A stretch of DNA of 6,402 nucleotides from Candidatus Fermentibacteraceae bacterium (GTDB lineage: Bacteria > Fermentibacterota > Fermentibacteria > Fermentibacterales > JCC-6), in contig JAGGYZ010000337.1 in assembly GCA_021162285.1 (NCBI GenBank), positions 1 through 6,402 on the forward strand. The letters run 5' to 3'. Each line of letters begins with the position of its first letter. Within the stretch, counting starts at the first letter, position 1. The position numbers and the translations under genes are program-made. This document shows, in pieces, positions 1 through 5,660 of this stretch. The notes beneath the pieces are model-generated. The model saw only the letters and a program-made list of their open reading frames with translations. It had not been told where the DNA came from and did not search any database.

Positions 1-650
1 GCATTCAAATGAAGACCAAGACCAAAATCGGCATCGTAAGACACGAGGAAGTCTCCGCCGAAGTTGAACTTGCCGCTGCTGAGCATTGCTCTTCTCATTT
101 CAAACATTGGATCGTCAAGATACCATATGCCATCTGTTCCCTGATCGTACATAACAACGTAATCGTTGTCTCCACTGCTTACAGAAAATCCCAGTGAAGG
201 CATGAAGCCAAGCCAGAACTCTCCGTCATCTGTGGGGTTGAATGCAAGCTTAAGAGAAAGAACGGCTTCGTTGAGAACGTCGTCGCTCTCCCAGTCGCCT
301 GTTCCAGCATTACGGGTAGAGTCGCTGAGATCGCGTTTGTAACCGTTCCACCAGTAACTCACCCTTCCGGCCATCTCCACCATCTCGTTGATGCCGTAGC
401 CGAATGCAAGATAGCCTGTGGCGCTGTACTCGGTATCTTCTACGTTAAAAGCATTGCCATTGAGAACGGCTGTTCTGTCATCGTGGCTGATACCACCCTG
501 GGTAAACAGACCGACAGAGTACTGATTCGCTTCAATAGGCTGGGCGTCAACAACGCGGTTAAGTCCGCGAAGACCCCAGTATGACGGAAGCGCATTGGCT
601 GCCGTAGCTGACACAAGTAGAACTGCCAGCAATGTGAGAATTAACTTCAT
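1..650 (-). CDS. Secreted, probably outer-membrane beta-barrel protein (3' end beyond the window)
   Basis: The frame is open from an ATG at 648-650 to the left edge, giving 216 codons with no stop, so the C-terminus is missing. The start is supported by GGAGGG five bases upstream. Residues 1-20 form a typical signal peptide: K2, then a Leu/Val/Ala-rich core, then an A-N-A-type cleavage site near residues 18-20. The mature part opens with LPSYWGLRGLNRVVDAQ. It then alternates short aromatic- and Gly-rich stretches (for example GYLAFGYGINEMVEMAGRVS and EFWLGFMPSLGFSVSS) with Asp/Asn/Gly-rich turns, the pattern of transmembrane beta-strands and loops. No Cys follows the signal core, so it is not a lipoprotein. 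I do not recognise the family. An OmpA-like peptidoglycan-binding domain could lie in the missing C-terminus, but that is a guess. The gene has its own upstream gap and promoter candidate, so it is probably transcribed separately from the Kor operon. Confidence 0.85.
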   Translation of the reverse strand, partial: MKLILTLLAVLLVSATAANALPSYWGLRGLNRVVDAQPIEANQYSVGLFTQGGISHDDRTAVLNGNAFNVEDTEYSATGYLAFGYGINEMVEMAGRVSYWWNGYKRDLSDSTRNAGTGDWESDDVLNEAVLSLKLAFNPTDDGEFWLGFMPSLGFSVSSGDNDYVVMYDQGTDGIWYLDDPMFEMRRAMLSSGKFNFGGDFLVSYDADFGLGLHLN

Positions 651-654
651 TTTT

Positions 655-660
655 CCCTCC
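655..660 (-). promoter_or_regulatory. Ribosome binding site of the envelope protein gene
   Basis: The coding strand reads GGAGGG-AAAAA-ATG. This strong Shine-Dalgarno with five-base spacing fixes the start of the signal-peptide gene. Confidence 0.8.
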
Positions 661-716
661 AGTTTTTCGGATACATTTCAATCGGTGCAACACATCTACA
701 TAGTAAGAACGGCGTG

Positions 717-745
717 AAAATACTTCTGAGTTCCATTCAAGTCAA
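717..745 (-). promoter_or_regulatory. Sigma-70-like promoter candidate for the envelope protein gene
   Basis: On the coding strand a TTGACT -35 box (740-745) is followed by a 17-base spacer and a TATTTT -10 box (717-722). That is 5/6 and 4/6 matches to the consensus at optimal spacing. The start would fall near 710, giving a leader of about 60 nt before the ATG at 650. The rest of the gap between korC and this gene (651-799) holds no gene. I see no convincing intrinsic terminator after korC: short complementary pieces such as AGAAC/GTTCT occur, but without a stable stem plus T-run. Some read-through from the kor operon is therefore possible. Confidence 0.5.
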
Positions 746-799
746 GACAGGAATCGCTTCAGAACAACAGCTTAAGACATTTTACGCGTTCTTTTCTGT

Positions 800-1414
800 C
801 TATTTTGAAAACTTATCCCTGATTGCCTTTGGTACCGGCTGCTTCCTGTCCCAGGCAATGGGTATTCTGCCCTCTTCCATGTGAAGGATCTCCCGACCTT
901 CACGATGTCCCATTTCAAAAGCCCGCAGATTCAGTTCCAGAAATGCAGGTGGTACCGCAAGTTTTATGGCATCTGTCCAGACCTCAAGCTTGAAGTATCT
1001 GCTCAAAGCTGCAAACATTCCCATGGCCATAAGGTTAGCCACAATACCCTGCTTGAAAACCTCTATTGTCTTCTCTGTGAACGGGTACTCGTACACTTTT
1101 CCCTCTGGAAGCTGATCCACAAAAGTGGAATCAACAACAAAAAACCCGGTTTCCTTGACCTTCCCACTGAATTTGTCTGCACTCTCCTGATTCATTGCCA
1201 GCAGAATATCCAGTTTCCTGCAGTTGGGGAATAGAATCGGCTTATCAGAGATAATTACATCGGTCCTGCTGGCGCCGCCTCTTGCCTCGGGACCGTAACT
1301 CTGAGTAAGACAGACTTCACTGCCGTTTAGAATGGCAGCCTGGCTCAGTATTCTGCCTGCAAGTCCAAGACCCTGGCCTCCTGCTCCTGCCAGTCTTATC
1401 TCTGCGTACTTCAT
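800..1414 (-). CDS. korC: 2-oxoacid:ferredoxin oxidoreductase, gamma subunit (2-oxoglutarate type)
   Basis: This is the gamma subunit (204 aa, cytoplasmic) of a four-subunit 2-oxoacid:ferredoxin oxidoreductase, the enzyme that converts a 2-oxoacid plus CoA to acyl-CoA, CO2 and reduced ferredoxin. Two signatures of the catalytic gamma-domain family are visible: the glycine-rich AGAGGQG at residues 9-15 and SYGPEARGGAS at 39-49. The length is slightly above the usual 180-195 because of a charged C-terminal tail (about residues 177-204, ending DKFSK) that looks like a surface extension. The ATG overlaps the korB stop as ATGA. Upstream, GGGGGTGA closely matches the anti-Shine-Dalgarno target at five-base spacing, so translation is coupled to korB. 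It is the last gene of the operon. The 2-oxoglutarate assignment rests on operon type and overall resemblance. Other 2-oxoacids (2-oxoisovalerate, for instance) cannot be excluded from this subunit alone. Confidence 0.93.
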   Translation of the reverse strand: MKYAEIRLAGAGGQGLGLAGRILSQAAILNGSEVCLTQSYGPEARGGASRTDVIISDKPILFPNCRKLDILLAMNQESADKFSGKVKETGFFVVDSTFVDQLPEGKVYEYPFTEKTIEVFKQGIVANLMAMGMFAALSRYFKLEVWTDAIKLAVPPAFLELNLRAFEMGHREGREILHMEEGRIPIAWDRKQPVPKAIRDKFSK

Positions 1415-2247
1415 TTTTTCACCCCCGGTGAAACCCTGTCACAGAGTTTCTGGTATCTCTCTGTGTAGCCCATTCCGTCACGGTCAACAAAGATACCTCT
1501 GACGGTTTTGCCCTGAGTTTTCTCTTTGGGCAGCTTGGAAGCCTGGGCGATATTTATGGTTTCGTCCCGGAGCAGTTCCATCATGTTTACAGCATCACCC
1601 TGCTTGTTTGCCCTTCCAAAGTTTGTGGGGCACGGAGACAGAGCTTCAACAACTCTGAATCCAGAACCGGACAGCGCCTTCTTGATGATACCATCCAGTT
1701 CGATCACATGGTAAACATCTCCACGGGCAACAAAATTAGCTCCTGCAGCTTCGGTAAGCTTGCAGACATCGAAGTCCGGTTCGATCATACCGTACGGGGT
1801 TGTGGCAGTTTTTGCCCCTTGTGGTGTTGTAGGGGAGAACTGTCCGCCTGTCATACCGTAGTTGTTGTTGTTAACAATAATGGCAGTAATATCCATATTC
1901 CGCCTGGCAGCATGTATAATGTGGTTTCCGCCTATAGCCATTGAATCACCGTCACCCATAACAGCAAGAACTTTGAGCCTGGGATTTACCATCTTGGCTC
2001 CTGTGCCAAAGGCAAGAGCACGACCGTGGGTTGTGTGAAGAGTATTGAAATCCACATAAACAGGCATTCTGCTTGTACACCCGATTCCGGAAACCATGAG
2101 AATGTCGTCGAGTTCCCAGCCCAGGCTGTCTATCGATCTGATTATCGAACCCATGACGATGCCTATACCGCAACCGGGACACCACACATGCGGAAACTTC
2201 TTCTTCGCTCTTAGATATTTGTATGTGTAAGGAAGACGGGCAGGCAT
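1411..2247 (-). CDS. korB: 2-oxoacid:ferredoxin oxidoreductase, beta (TPP-binding) subunit
   Basis: This 278-aa subunit binds thiamine pyrophosphate and the proximal [4Fe-4S] cluster, so it holds the catalytic centre together with KorA. All four cluster ligands expected for the family can be placed: C23 and C26 in WCPGCG, C57 in GIGC, and C206 in SPCPTNFG. The TPP/Mg motif is GDGD at 98-101, followed by NNNNYGMTGGQ at 126-136. The HTTHGRALAFGTG stretch (71-83) is characteristic of the family's beta subunits. The length is normal for the short beta subunits of KorDABC-type enzymes. The start overlaps the korA stop by one base (TAATG) and has an almost perfect Shine-Dalgarno. The stop overlaps the korC start. 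No key residue is missing, so the enzyme should be active. The preferred substrate is inferred from family resemblance, with 2-oxoglutarate most likely. Confidence 0.95.
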   Translation of the reverse strand: MPARLPYTYKYLRAKKKFPHVWCPGCGIGIVMGSIIRSIDSLGWELDDILMVSGIGCTSRMPVYVDFNTLHTTHGRALAFGTGAKMVNPRLKVLAVMGDGDSMAIGGNHIIHAARRNMDITAIIVNNNNYGMTGGQFSPTTPQGAKTATTPYGMIEPDFDVCKLTEAAGANFVARGDVYHVIELDGIIKKALSGSGFRVVEALSPCPTNFGRANKQGDAVNMMELLRDETINIAQASKLPKEKTQGKTVRGIFVDRDGMGYTERYQKLCDRVSPGVKK

Positions 2248-3392
2248 TACATCACCTCCAGTACTGCAGCAACCAGCTGCTCAGGTGTAATCTCGTAACC
2301 GTCGTACCTCTGCAGAGGAACAACTCTCACACTGTCGGAAGTTAACCGCTCCACCTCATGAATAATCTGACCCTGATTAAGCTCAGGAACAATAATTACG
2401 TCCTTGGAATCGAGCATTTCCTTAACTGTTCTGTCTGGGAAAGGCCAGATAGTTACAGGTCGGAAAATCCCAACTTTTTTTCTCTGTCTGGCAAGTATAC
2501 TCTGTGCAGCCAGAGCGCTTCTGTACACAGATCCGTAACAGAATATAACGACCTTGCTCTCCTCAACACCGTGGATTCTGTTGTCTTCAAGTGCATCGAG
2601 ACGCCTTGTTATTTTCTGCTTAAGTCTGTTCATCTTGGAGATGACCTCATCCACCTTGCGAGTTGGGAAGCCGTGGATGTCGTGGGTCAGCCCGGTAACA
2701 TGGAAACGATATCCGGATCCGAAATGAGCCATTGGAGATACTCCTGTGGCAGAGGTGTGATAGTGTTCATACCATTCAAGAGGCACATCCGGAGAAGACT
2801 GTGGGGTAATGCATATCTCTTTCTCATCAGGGAAGGTCAGTTTCTCACGCATGTGGCCGATAACCTCGTCGGGCATGAGAATTACCGGCGTGCGAAATTC
2901 TTCTGCAAGGTTGAAGGCCCTGATAGTAAGACTGAAACACTCTTCAACATCTGATGGCGCCAGAACAACAGCAGGGTGGTCTCCGTGTGTTCCCCATCTT
3001 GCCTGCATAACATCACCCTGGGCAACCTGGGTTGGAAGCCCTGTGGAAGGTCCACCGCGCATTACGTTTACAAGAACCAGCGGAACCTCTGTCATACACG
3101 CATATCCCAGCCCCTCCTGCATCAAGCTGAATCCGGGGCCACTTGTGGCGGTCATTGATTTTCCGCCTGCAAGACTGCCCCCGATAATTGCACTGATACT
3201 GGCTATCTCATCTTCCATCTGCATCCATTTTTTACCGATCAGCGGCATTTCACGGGCAAGGATCTCCGCTACCTCTGTTGACGGGGTAATGGGATAGCCT
3301 GCAAAGAAGTCGATTCCGGCAGCAAGGGCACCGAGAGCTACCGCTTCGTTACCCTGTACAAGTTTTGTTTCTCCCCAGGGAACTCCACTCAT
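2247..3392 (-). CDS. korA: 2-oxoacid:ferredoxin oxidoreductase, alpha subunit
   Basis: This 381-aa subunit carries the pyrimidine-binding side of the TPP site and the transketolase-like C-terminal domain. The N-terminal domain (about residues 8-210) has YPITPSTE at 33-40, the MEDEIAS stretch with the conserved acidic residues (E60, E62), and TSGPGFSLM at 83-91, all hallmarks of the POR/KOR alpha family. Domain II (about residues 279-381) opens with SKVVIFCYGS and includes RPVTIWPFP at 311-319 and PELNQGQ at 336-342. The region between (about 215-278) is a variable linker. The length matches separate alpha subunits of about 370-390 aa, and the gamma domain is a separate gene here. The ATG overlaps the korD stop (ATGA) and is preceded by GGTGGTGA at three-base spacing. 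Direction in vivo cannot be read from the sequence: the enzyme may work oxidatively in amino acid or TCA metabolism, or reductively if a reverse TCA cycle is present. Confidence 0.95.
   Translation of the reverse strand: MSGVPWGETKLVQGNEAVALGALAAGIDFFAGYPITPSTEVAEILAREMPLIGKKWMQMEDEIASISAIIGGSLAGGKSMTATSGPGFSLMQEGLGYACMTEVPLVLVNVMRGGPSTGLPTQVAQGDVMQARWGTHGDHPAVVLAPSDVEECFSLTIRAFNLAEEFRTPVILMPDEVIGHMREKLTFPDEKEICITPQSSPDVPLEWYEHYHTSATGVSPMAHFGSGYRFHVTGLTHDIHGFPTRKVDEVISKMNRLKQKITRRLDALEDNRIHGVEESKVVIFCYGSVYRSALAAQSILARQRKKVGIFRPVTIWPFPDRTVKEMLDSKDVIIVPELNQGQIIHEVERLTSDSVRVVPLQRYDGYEITPEQLVAAVLEVM
2251..2259 (-). promoter_or_regulatory. Ribosome binding site of korB inside the end of korA
   Basis: The coding strand reads GGAGGTGAT three bases before the ATG, a nine-base match to the complement of the 16S rRNA tail. 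It lies within the last codons of korA, suggesting high-level, coupled translation of the beta subunit. Confidence 0.75.
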
Positions 3393-3679
3393 TTCTCACC
3401 ACCGTCCTTGTTTTTGCTTTCCTTGATGCCGTCTCCGCTGACGTAGACTGCAAATTCCGGACATCTGCGAGCACACAGTGCACACTCTATGCACTTTTCC
3501 GGGTGCACGACATGGGCTTTCTGATCTTTGCCCATTTCAAGTACCTGCTTTGGGCAGAACGCAACGCAGATCCCGCAACCCTTGCACCACTCGGGGAAGA
3601 TGTGAACAGCAGGCGCCTTCTCATCCTCCGTCTTACAATGTTCTTCTACTGCCTGTCCCTTGACGGGTCTTTCAGACAT
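3389..3679 (-). CDS. korD: 2-oxoacid:ferredoxin oxidoreductase, delta subunit (2x[4Fe-4S] ferredoxin)
   Basis: This small (96 aa) electron-transfer subunit relays electrons from the KorB cluster to external ferredoxin. Two complete [4Fe-4S] motifs are visible: C32-x2-C35-x2-C38-x3-C42-P (in WCKGCGICVAFCP) and C63-x2-C66-x2-C69-x3-C73-P (in CIECALCARRCP). An extra Cys at position 15 lies outside both motifs. The N-terminal 25 residues and the Lys/Glu-rich tail are hydrophilic and uncharacterised. I chose the ATG at 3677-3679 because GGAGGT lies eight bases upstream. The frame also allows a GTG at 3749-3751, but that extension is unlike the family and falls inside an inverted repeat. It is the first kor gene, and its stop overlaps the korA start. 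The separate delta ferredoxin gene ahead of korABC is a common arrangement in anaerobic bacteria and archaea. Confidence 0.93.
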   Translation of the reverse strand: MSERPVKGQAVEEHCKTEDEKAPAVHIFPEWCKGCGICVAFCPKQVLEMGKDQKAHVVHPEKCIECALCARRCPEFAVYVSGDGIKESKNKDGGEK

Positions 3680-3687
3680 TGAACAAT

Positions 3688-3693
3688 ACCTCC
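3688..3693 (-). promoter_or_regulatory. Ribosome binding site that sets the korD start
   Basis: GGAGGT on the coding strand, eight bases before the ATG at 3679, supports this start over the upstream in-frame GTG. The inverted repeat at 3701-3744 ends seven bases upstream of it. Confidence 0.75.
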
Positions 3694-3700
3694 AGATGAT

Positions 3701-3744
3701 GCGCAGAAAGGCAAGACCCGTATGGGACCTGCCTTCCTGTGCGC
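3701..3744 (-). repeat. 44-nt imperfect inverted repeat (mRNA hairpin) between the P-loop gene and korD
   Basis: On the coding strand CAGGAAGGCA pairs with TGCCTTTCTG (ten pairs, one G-U). Outside it, GCG pairs with CGC across a two-base bulge. Inside it, CCC-ATAC-GGG closes the apex after small internal loops. The element sits in the 91-bp gap between the stop of the P-loop gene (3771) and korD. No T-run follows, so it does not look like a Rho-independent terminator. A processing or stabilising hairpin that sets different levels for the two parts of the transcript is the most natural reading, but this is inference. I see no convincing promoter in this gap. Confidence 0.6.
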
Positions 3745-3770
3745 TTGTCACTACATTCGAGCTATTTCTG

Positions 3771-5096
3771 CTACACGGTAAAAGGTTTCAGGACTTCACC
3801 GAGATCCGGTTTTCCGATCTCCTGAAGGTCGTAAGTAACCTTAACTGTGGGTTTGTTTATCTTGATTATACGTGAAAGATCAATGGGAGTACCAATAACT
3901 ACAGTGTCACAGTCAACTGCGTTGATTGTATCCTCAAGATCCTTGATCTGTGCATCTCCGTAACCCATTGCAGGAAGAATTGAAGTTTCTTCCACTCCTG
4001 GGTAGTACTTGTCGAAAGTAGCTTTTATTGTGCCAACAGCAGCCGGTATCGGGTTGGCAAATTCTGCAGCACCGTACTTCTCTGCGGCCACATAACCTGC
4101 ACCGTACTCCATTTCACCGTGGGTAAGTGTAGGACCGTCCTCGATAACAAGAACCTTTTTACCGTTAACAAGCTCAGGCTTATCAACAGAAACAGGGCTG
4201 GCTCCGTCGATGATACGGGCTGTGGGGTTAACCCTGCGGATGTTCTTTCTTACTTCTTCAACATCTTCCGGATATGCGCTGTCAATCTTGTTGATAACAA
4301 CCACATCAGCAAGCCTGAGGTTGATCTGACCTGGATAGTAGCTTACTTCGTGTCCGGGTCTGTGAGGATCAACAACAGTAATGGTAAGGTCGGGAGCATA
4401 GAAAGATGTATCGTTGTTACCGCCGTCCCAGAGGATAATATCGGCTTCCTTCTCGGCTTCACGGAGGATGGCTTCATAGTCTACTCCCGAGTAGATGATG
4501 TTGCCGCGGGCGATGTGAGGCTCATACTCTTCCATCTCTTCTATTGTGCACTCGTGCTTCTTGAGGTCTTCGATGGTTTCAAAACGCTGTACGCGCTGCT
4601 TTACCAGGTCTCCGTAGGGCATCGGGTGGCGAATTGAAACAACCTTTTTACCTGCTGCCTTGAGCTCTTCAACAACACGGCGCGTTGTCTGGCTTTTGCC
4701 GCAGCCTGTTCGGACAGCTGTAATAGCAATCACAGGTTTTGTGCTTTTTATCATGGTGCGCTGTGCACCGATCATCACAAAGTCTGCTCCTGCCGCATTA
4801 ACACGGCTGGCAAGGGCCATTACCGTACTGTCGGGCAGATCACTGTAAGACATCACGCAGAGTTCAATGTTCTCTCCGTTGATGATGTTCTCAAGTTCGC
4901 TCTCATCAAGTATCTTAATGCCCTCAGGATAAAATTCTCCCGCCAGTTCGGCAGGGTACTTTCTTCCGTCAATATCGGGGATCTGAGTCGCCGTGAAAGC
5001 CACAACTTCGTAACTGTTATCTGTGCGATACAGTGTGTTGAAATTGTGAAAATCGCGCCCTGCGGCGCCTAAGATAAGGGTTCTCTTTCTGCTCAT
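3771..5096 (-). CDS. P-loop GTPase-like protein of the cyclic 2,3-diphosphoglycerate synthetase family (COG2403)
   Basis: A 441-aa cytoplasmic protein. The N-terminal domain (about residues 1-120) starts with a Rossmann-like strand and glycine turn, RTLILGAAGRDFHNFN, that is highly typical of this family. A P-loop NTPase domain follows: Walker A AVRTGCGKS at 127-135, a Walker B/DxxG-like WDGGNND at 223-229, and NKID at 269-272 resembling the G4 guanine-specificity motif. The C-terminal part (about 330-441) contains the family's GAGYVAAEKYGA and VVIGTPIDLSRI stretches. A related archaeal enzyme makes cyclic 2,3-diphosphoglycerate with ATP. Most bacterial relatives are untested and are annotated either with that name or as predicted GTPases, so the reaction here is unknown. 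The start is the ATG at 5094-5096, preceded by AAAGGA at nine-base spacing. A TTG seven codons upstream in the same frame is less likely. The gene lies 91 bp upstream of korD on the same strand, so co-transcription is likely. A structured leader precedes it. Confidence 0.88.
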   Translation of the reverse strand: MSRKRTLILGAAGRDFHNFNTLYRTDNSYEVVAFTATQIPDIDGRKYPAELAGEFYPEGIKILDESELENIINGENIELCVMSYSDLPDSTVMALASRVNAAGADFVMIGAQRTMIKSTKPVIAITAVRTGCGKSQTTRRVVEELKAAGKKVVSIRHPMPYGDLVKQRVQRFETIEDLKKHECTIEEMEEYEPHIARGNIIYSGVDYEAILREAEKEADIILWDGGNNDTSFYAPDLTITVVDPHRPGHEVSYYPGQINLRLADVVVINKIDSAYPEDVEEVRKNIRRVNPTARIIDGASPVSVDKPELVNGKKVLVIEDGPTLTHGEMEYGAGYVAAEKYGAAEFANPIPAAVGTIKATFDKYYPGVEETSILPAMGYGDAQIKDLEDTINAVDCDTVVIGTPIDLSRIIKINKPTVKVTYDLQEIGKPDLGEVLKPFTV

Positions 5097-5105
5097 ACTG
5101 AGTCG

Positions 5106-5111
5106 TCCTTT
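5106..5111 (-). promoter_or_regulatory. Ribosome binding site of the P-loop gene
   Basis: AAAGGA on the coding strand, nine bases before the ATG at 5096, favours that start over the in-frame TTG at 5115-5117, which would place the Shine-Dalgarno inside the coding region. Confidence 0.6.
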
Positions 5112-5126
5112 CCGCAAGTAAATTCA

Positions 5127-5200
5127 GCTCTTGCGAAAGAGCAACAGCGAACCGTCCGGTTCGGCCTCTTCCACTTCAGTGGACCCCAGACTCTGTCTGG
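5127..5200 (-). promoter_or_regulatory. Structured leader: four tandem hairpins upstream of the P-loop gene
   Basis: Four short inverted repeats lie almost end to end. Positions 5186-5200 form CCAGAC/GTCTGG with a three-base loop. Positions 5171-5182 form CCAC/GTGG with a four-base loop, extendable inward to CCACT/AGTGG. Positions 5148-5163 form CGAACC/GGTTCG with a four-base loop. Positions 5127-5142 form GCTCTT/AAGAGC with a four-base loop. None is followed by a T-run, so they are not simple intrinsic terminators. The last ends 15 bases upstream of the AAAGGA Shine-Dalgarno. Together with the promoter candidate at 5210-5238 they would make up most of a leader of about 107 nt. I do not recognise a known riboswitch or leader family. 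The rest of the gap up to the DUF2085 stop (5239-5276) shows no gene and no clear terminator. Confidence 0.5.
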
Positions 5201-5209
5201 TTGGCATCA

Positions 5210-5238
5210 AATCTCACGCTTCAGACTGGAAATGTCAA
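5210..5238 (-). promoter_or_regulatory. Promoter candidate for the P-loop gene and possibly the kor operon
   Basis: The coding strand has a perfect TTGACA -35 box (5233-5238), a 17-base spacer and GAGATT (5210-5215) as a weak -10 box with 3/6 matches. The start would fall near 5203, directly before the first of the four leader hairpins. It is the only promoter-like sequence I found between the DUF2085 gene and korC. The weak -10 box keeps confidence low. Confidence 0.35.
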
Positions 5239-5276
5239 TGGTTACCGGCGCTGCGAATATTTTCTCCCGTTTGCAG

Positions 5277-5660
5277 TTAGCTTCTGCCCTCAAGAAGAAC
5301 GCACAGCCCGGCTCCTCCGAGAAAACCGGTGAGTAGACGCATGATATTGGTACTCTCATACAAACCTATGAACTGGAGAGATCCGTCAAGTGCCATGGGC
5401 AGAATAAGCAGCAGACCTGTAAGAACTGATCCAGGTAGTTTTCTGAAGAACATCAAAGTGGAAGAGAGCAGTATTCCGATCCAGAAAAAGGTACACCTGG
5501 CACACAGACCTGGAGCCCACTCAAAAGAACGGCTGGGCAATCTGTGGCATGTAAGCGACAGAAGAGGTCTGATAAAGGGCGGATTAACGAAGGCTCCGAA
5601 GACAAAAATGGCACCAATTGTGATGAGCAGACCGGAACCGGCTTTTCTGAGGTTAACCAT
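5277..5660 (-). CDS. Small integral membrane protein of the DUF2085 family
   Basis: A 127-aa inner-membrane protein with about four hydrophobic segments, near residues 8-26, 57-72, 77-98 and 106-122. The family signature is clear: C38-H-R in TCHRLPSRSF, then C53-x2-C56 in GLCARCTFFWIG, then D92-G-x2-Q96, then R108-x2-x-G112. The Cys/His positions suggest a metal-binding or redox-active site at the membrane face, but no function is established for the family and I do not assign one. The ATG overlaps the end of the preceding oxidoreductase gene by eight bases (ATGGTTAA). The upstream sequence has only a weak Shine-Dalgarno, so translation probably depends on ribosomes finishing the upstream gene. 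The two are likely co-transcribed. The length is normal for the family. Confidence 0.85.
   Translation of the reverse strand: MVNLRKAGSGLLITIGAIFVFGAFVNPPFIRPLLSLTCHRLPSRSFEWAPGLCARCTFFWIGILLSSTLMFFRKLPGSVLTGLLLILPMALDGSLQFIGLYESTNIMRLLTGFLGGAGLCVLLEGRS

Noticed and set aside
9..197. Plus-strand open frame of 62 codons at the left edge
   Set aside because: It lies antisense within the signal-peptide protein gene, which has a strong ribosome binding site and a coherent secretion signal.
2358..3297. Long plus-strand open frames (198 and 162 codons) opposite korA
   Set aside because: They are antisense shadows of a gene with strong family motifs. The translations are low-complexity and rich in Ser, His and Cys with no domain pattern, and I saw no persuasive ribosome binding site.
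3680..3751. N-terminal extension of korD from an in-frame GTG
   Set aside because: The extension has no family resemblance and runs through the inverted repeat. The internal ATG has a good GGAGGT at proper spacing.
4119..4637. Plus-strand open frame of 172 codons opposite the P-loop gene
   Set aside because: It is antisense to a clearly real gene and its translation shows no recognisable motif. The open frame follows from the codon pattern of the real strand.
5097..5117. Upstream TTG start for the P-loop protein
   Set aside because: It would add only seven residues before the family-typical RTLILGAAGRD start, and the AAAGGA site fits the ATG at 5096.
5239..5276. Terminator after the DUF2085 gene
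   Set aside because: CTGCAAA and TTCGCAG can pair around a loop, but with a mismatch, few G-C pairs and no T-run, so it is too weak to call.
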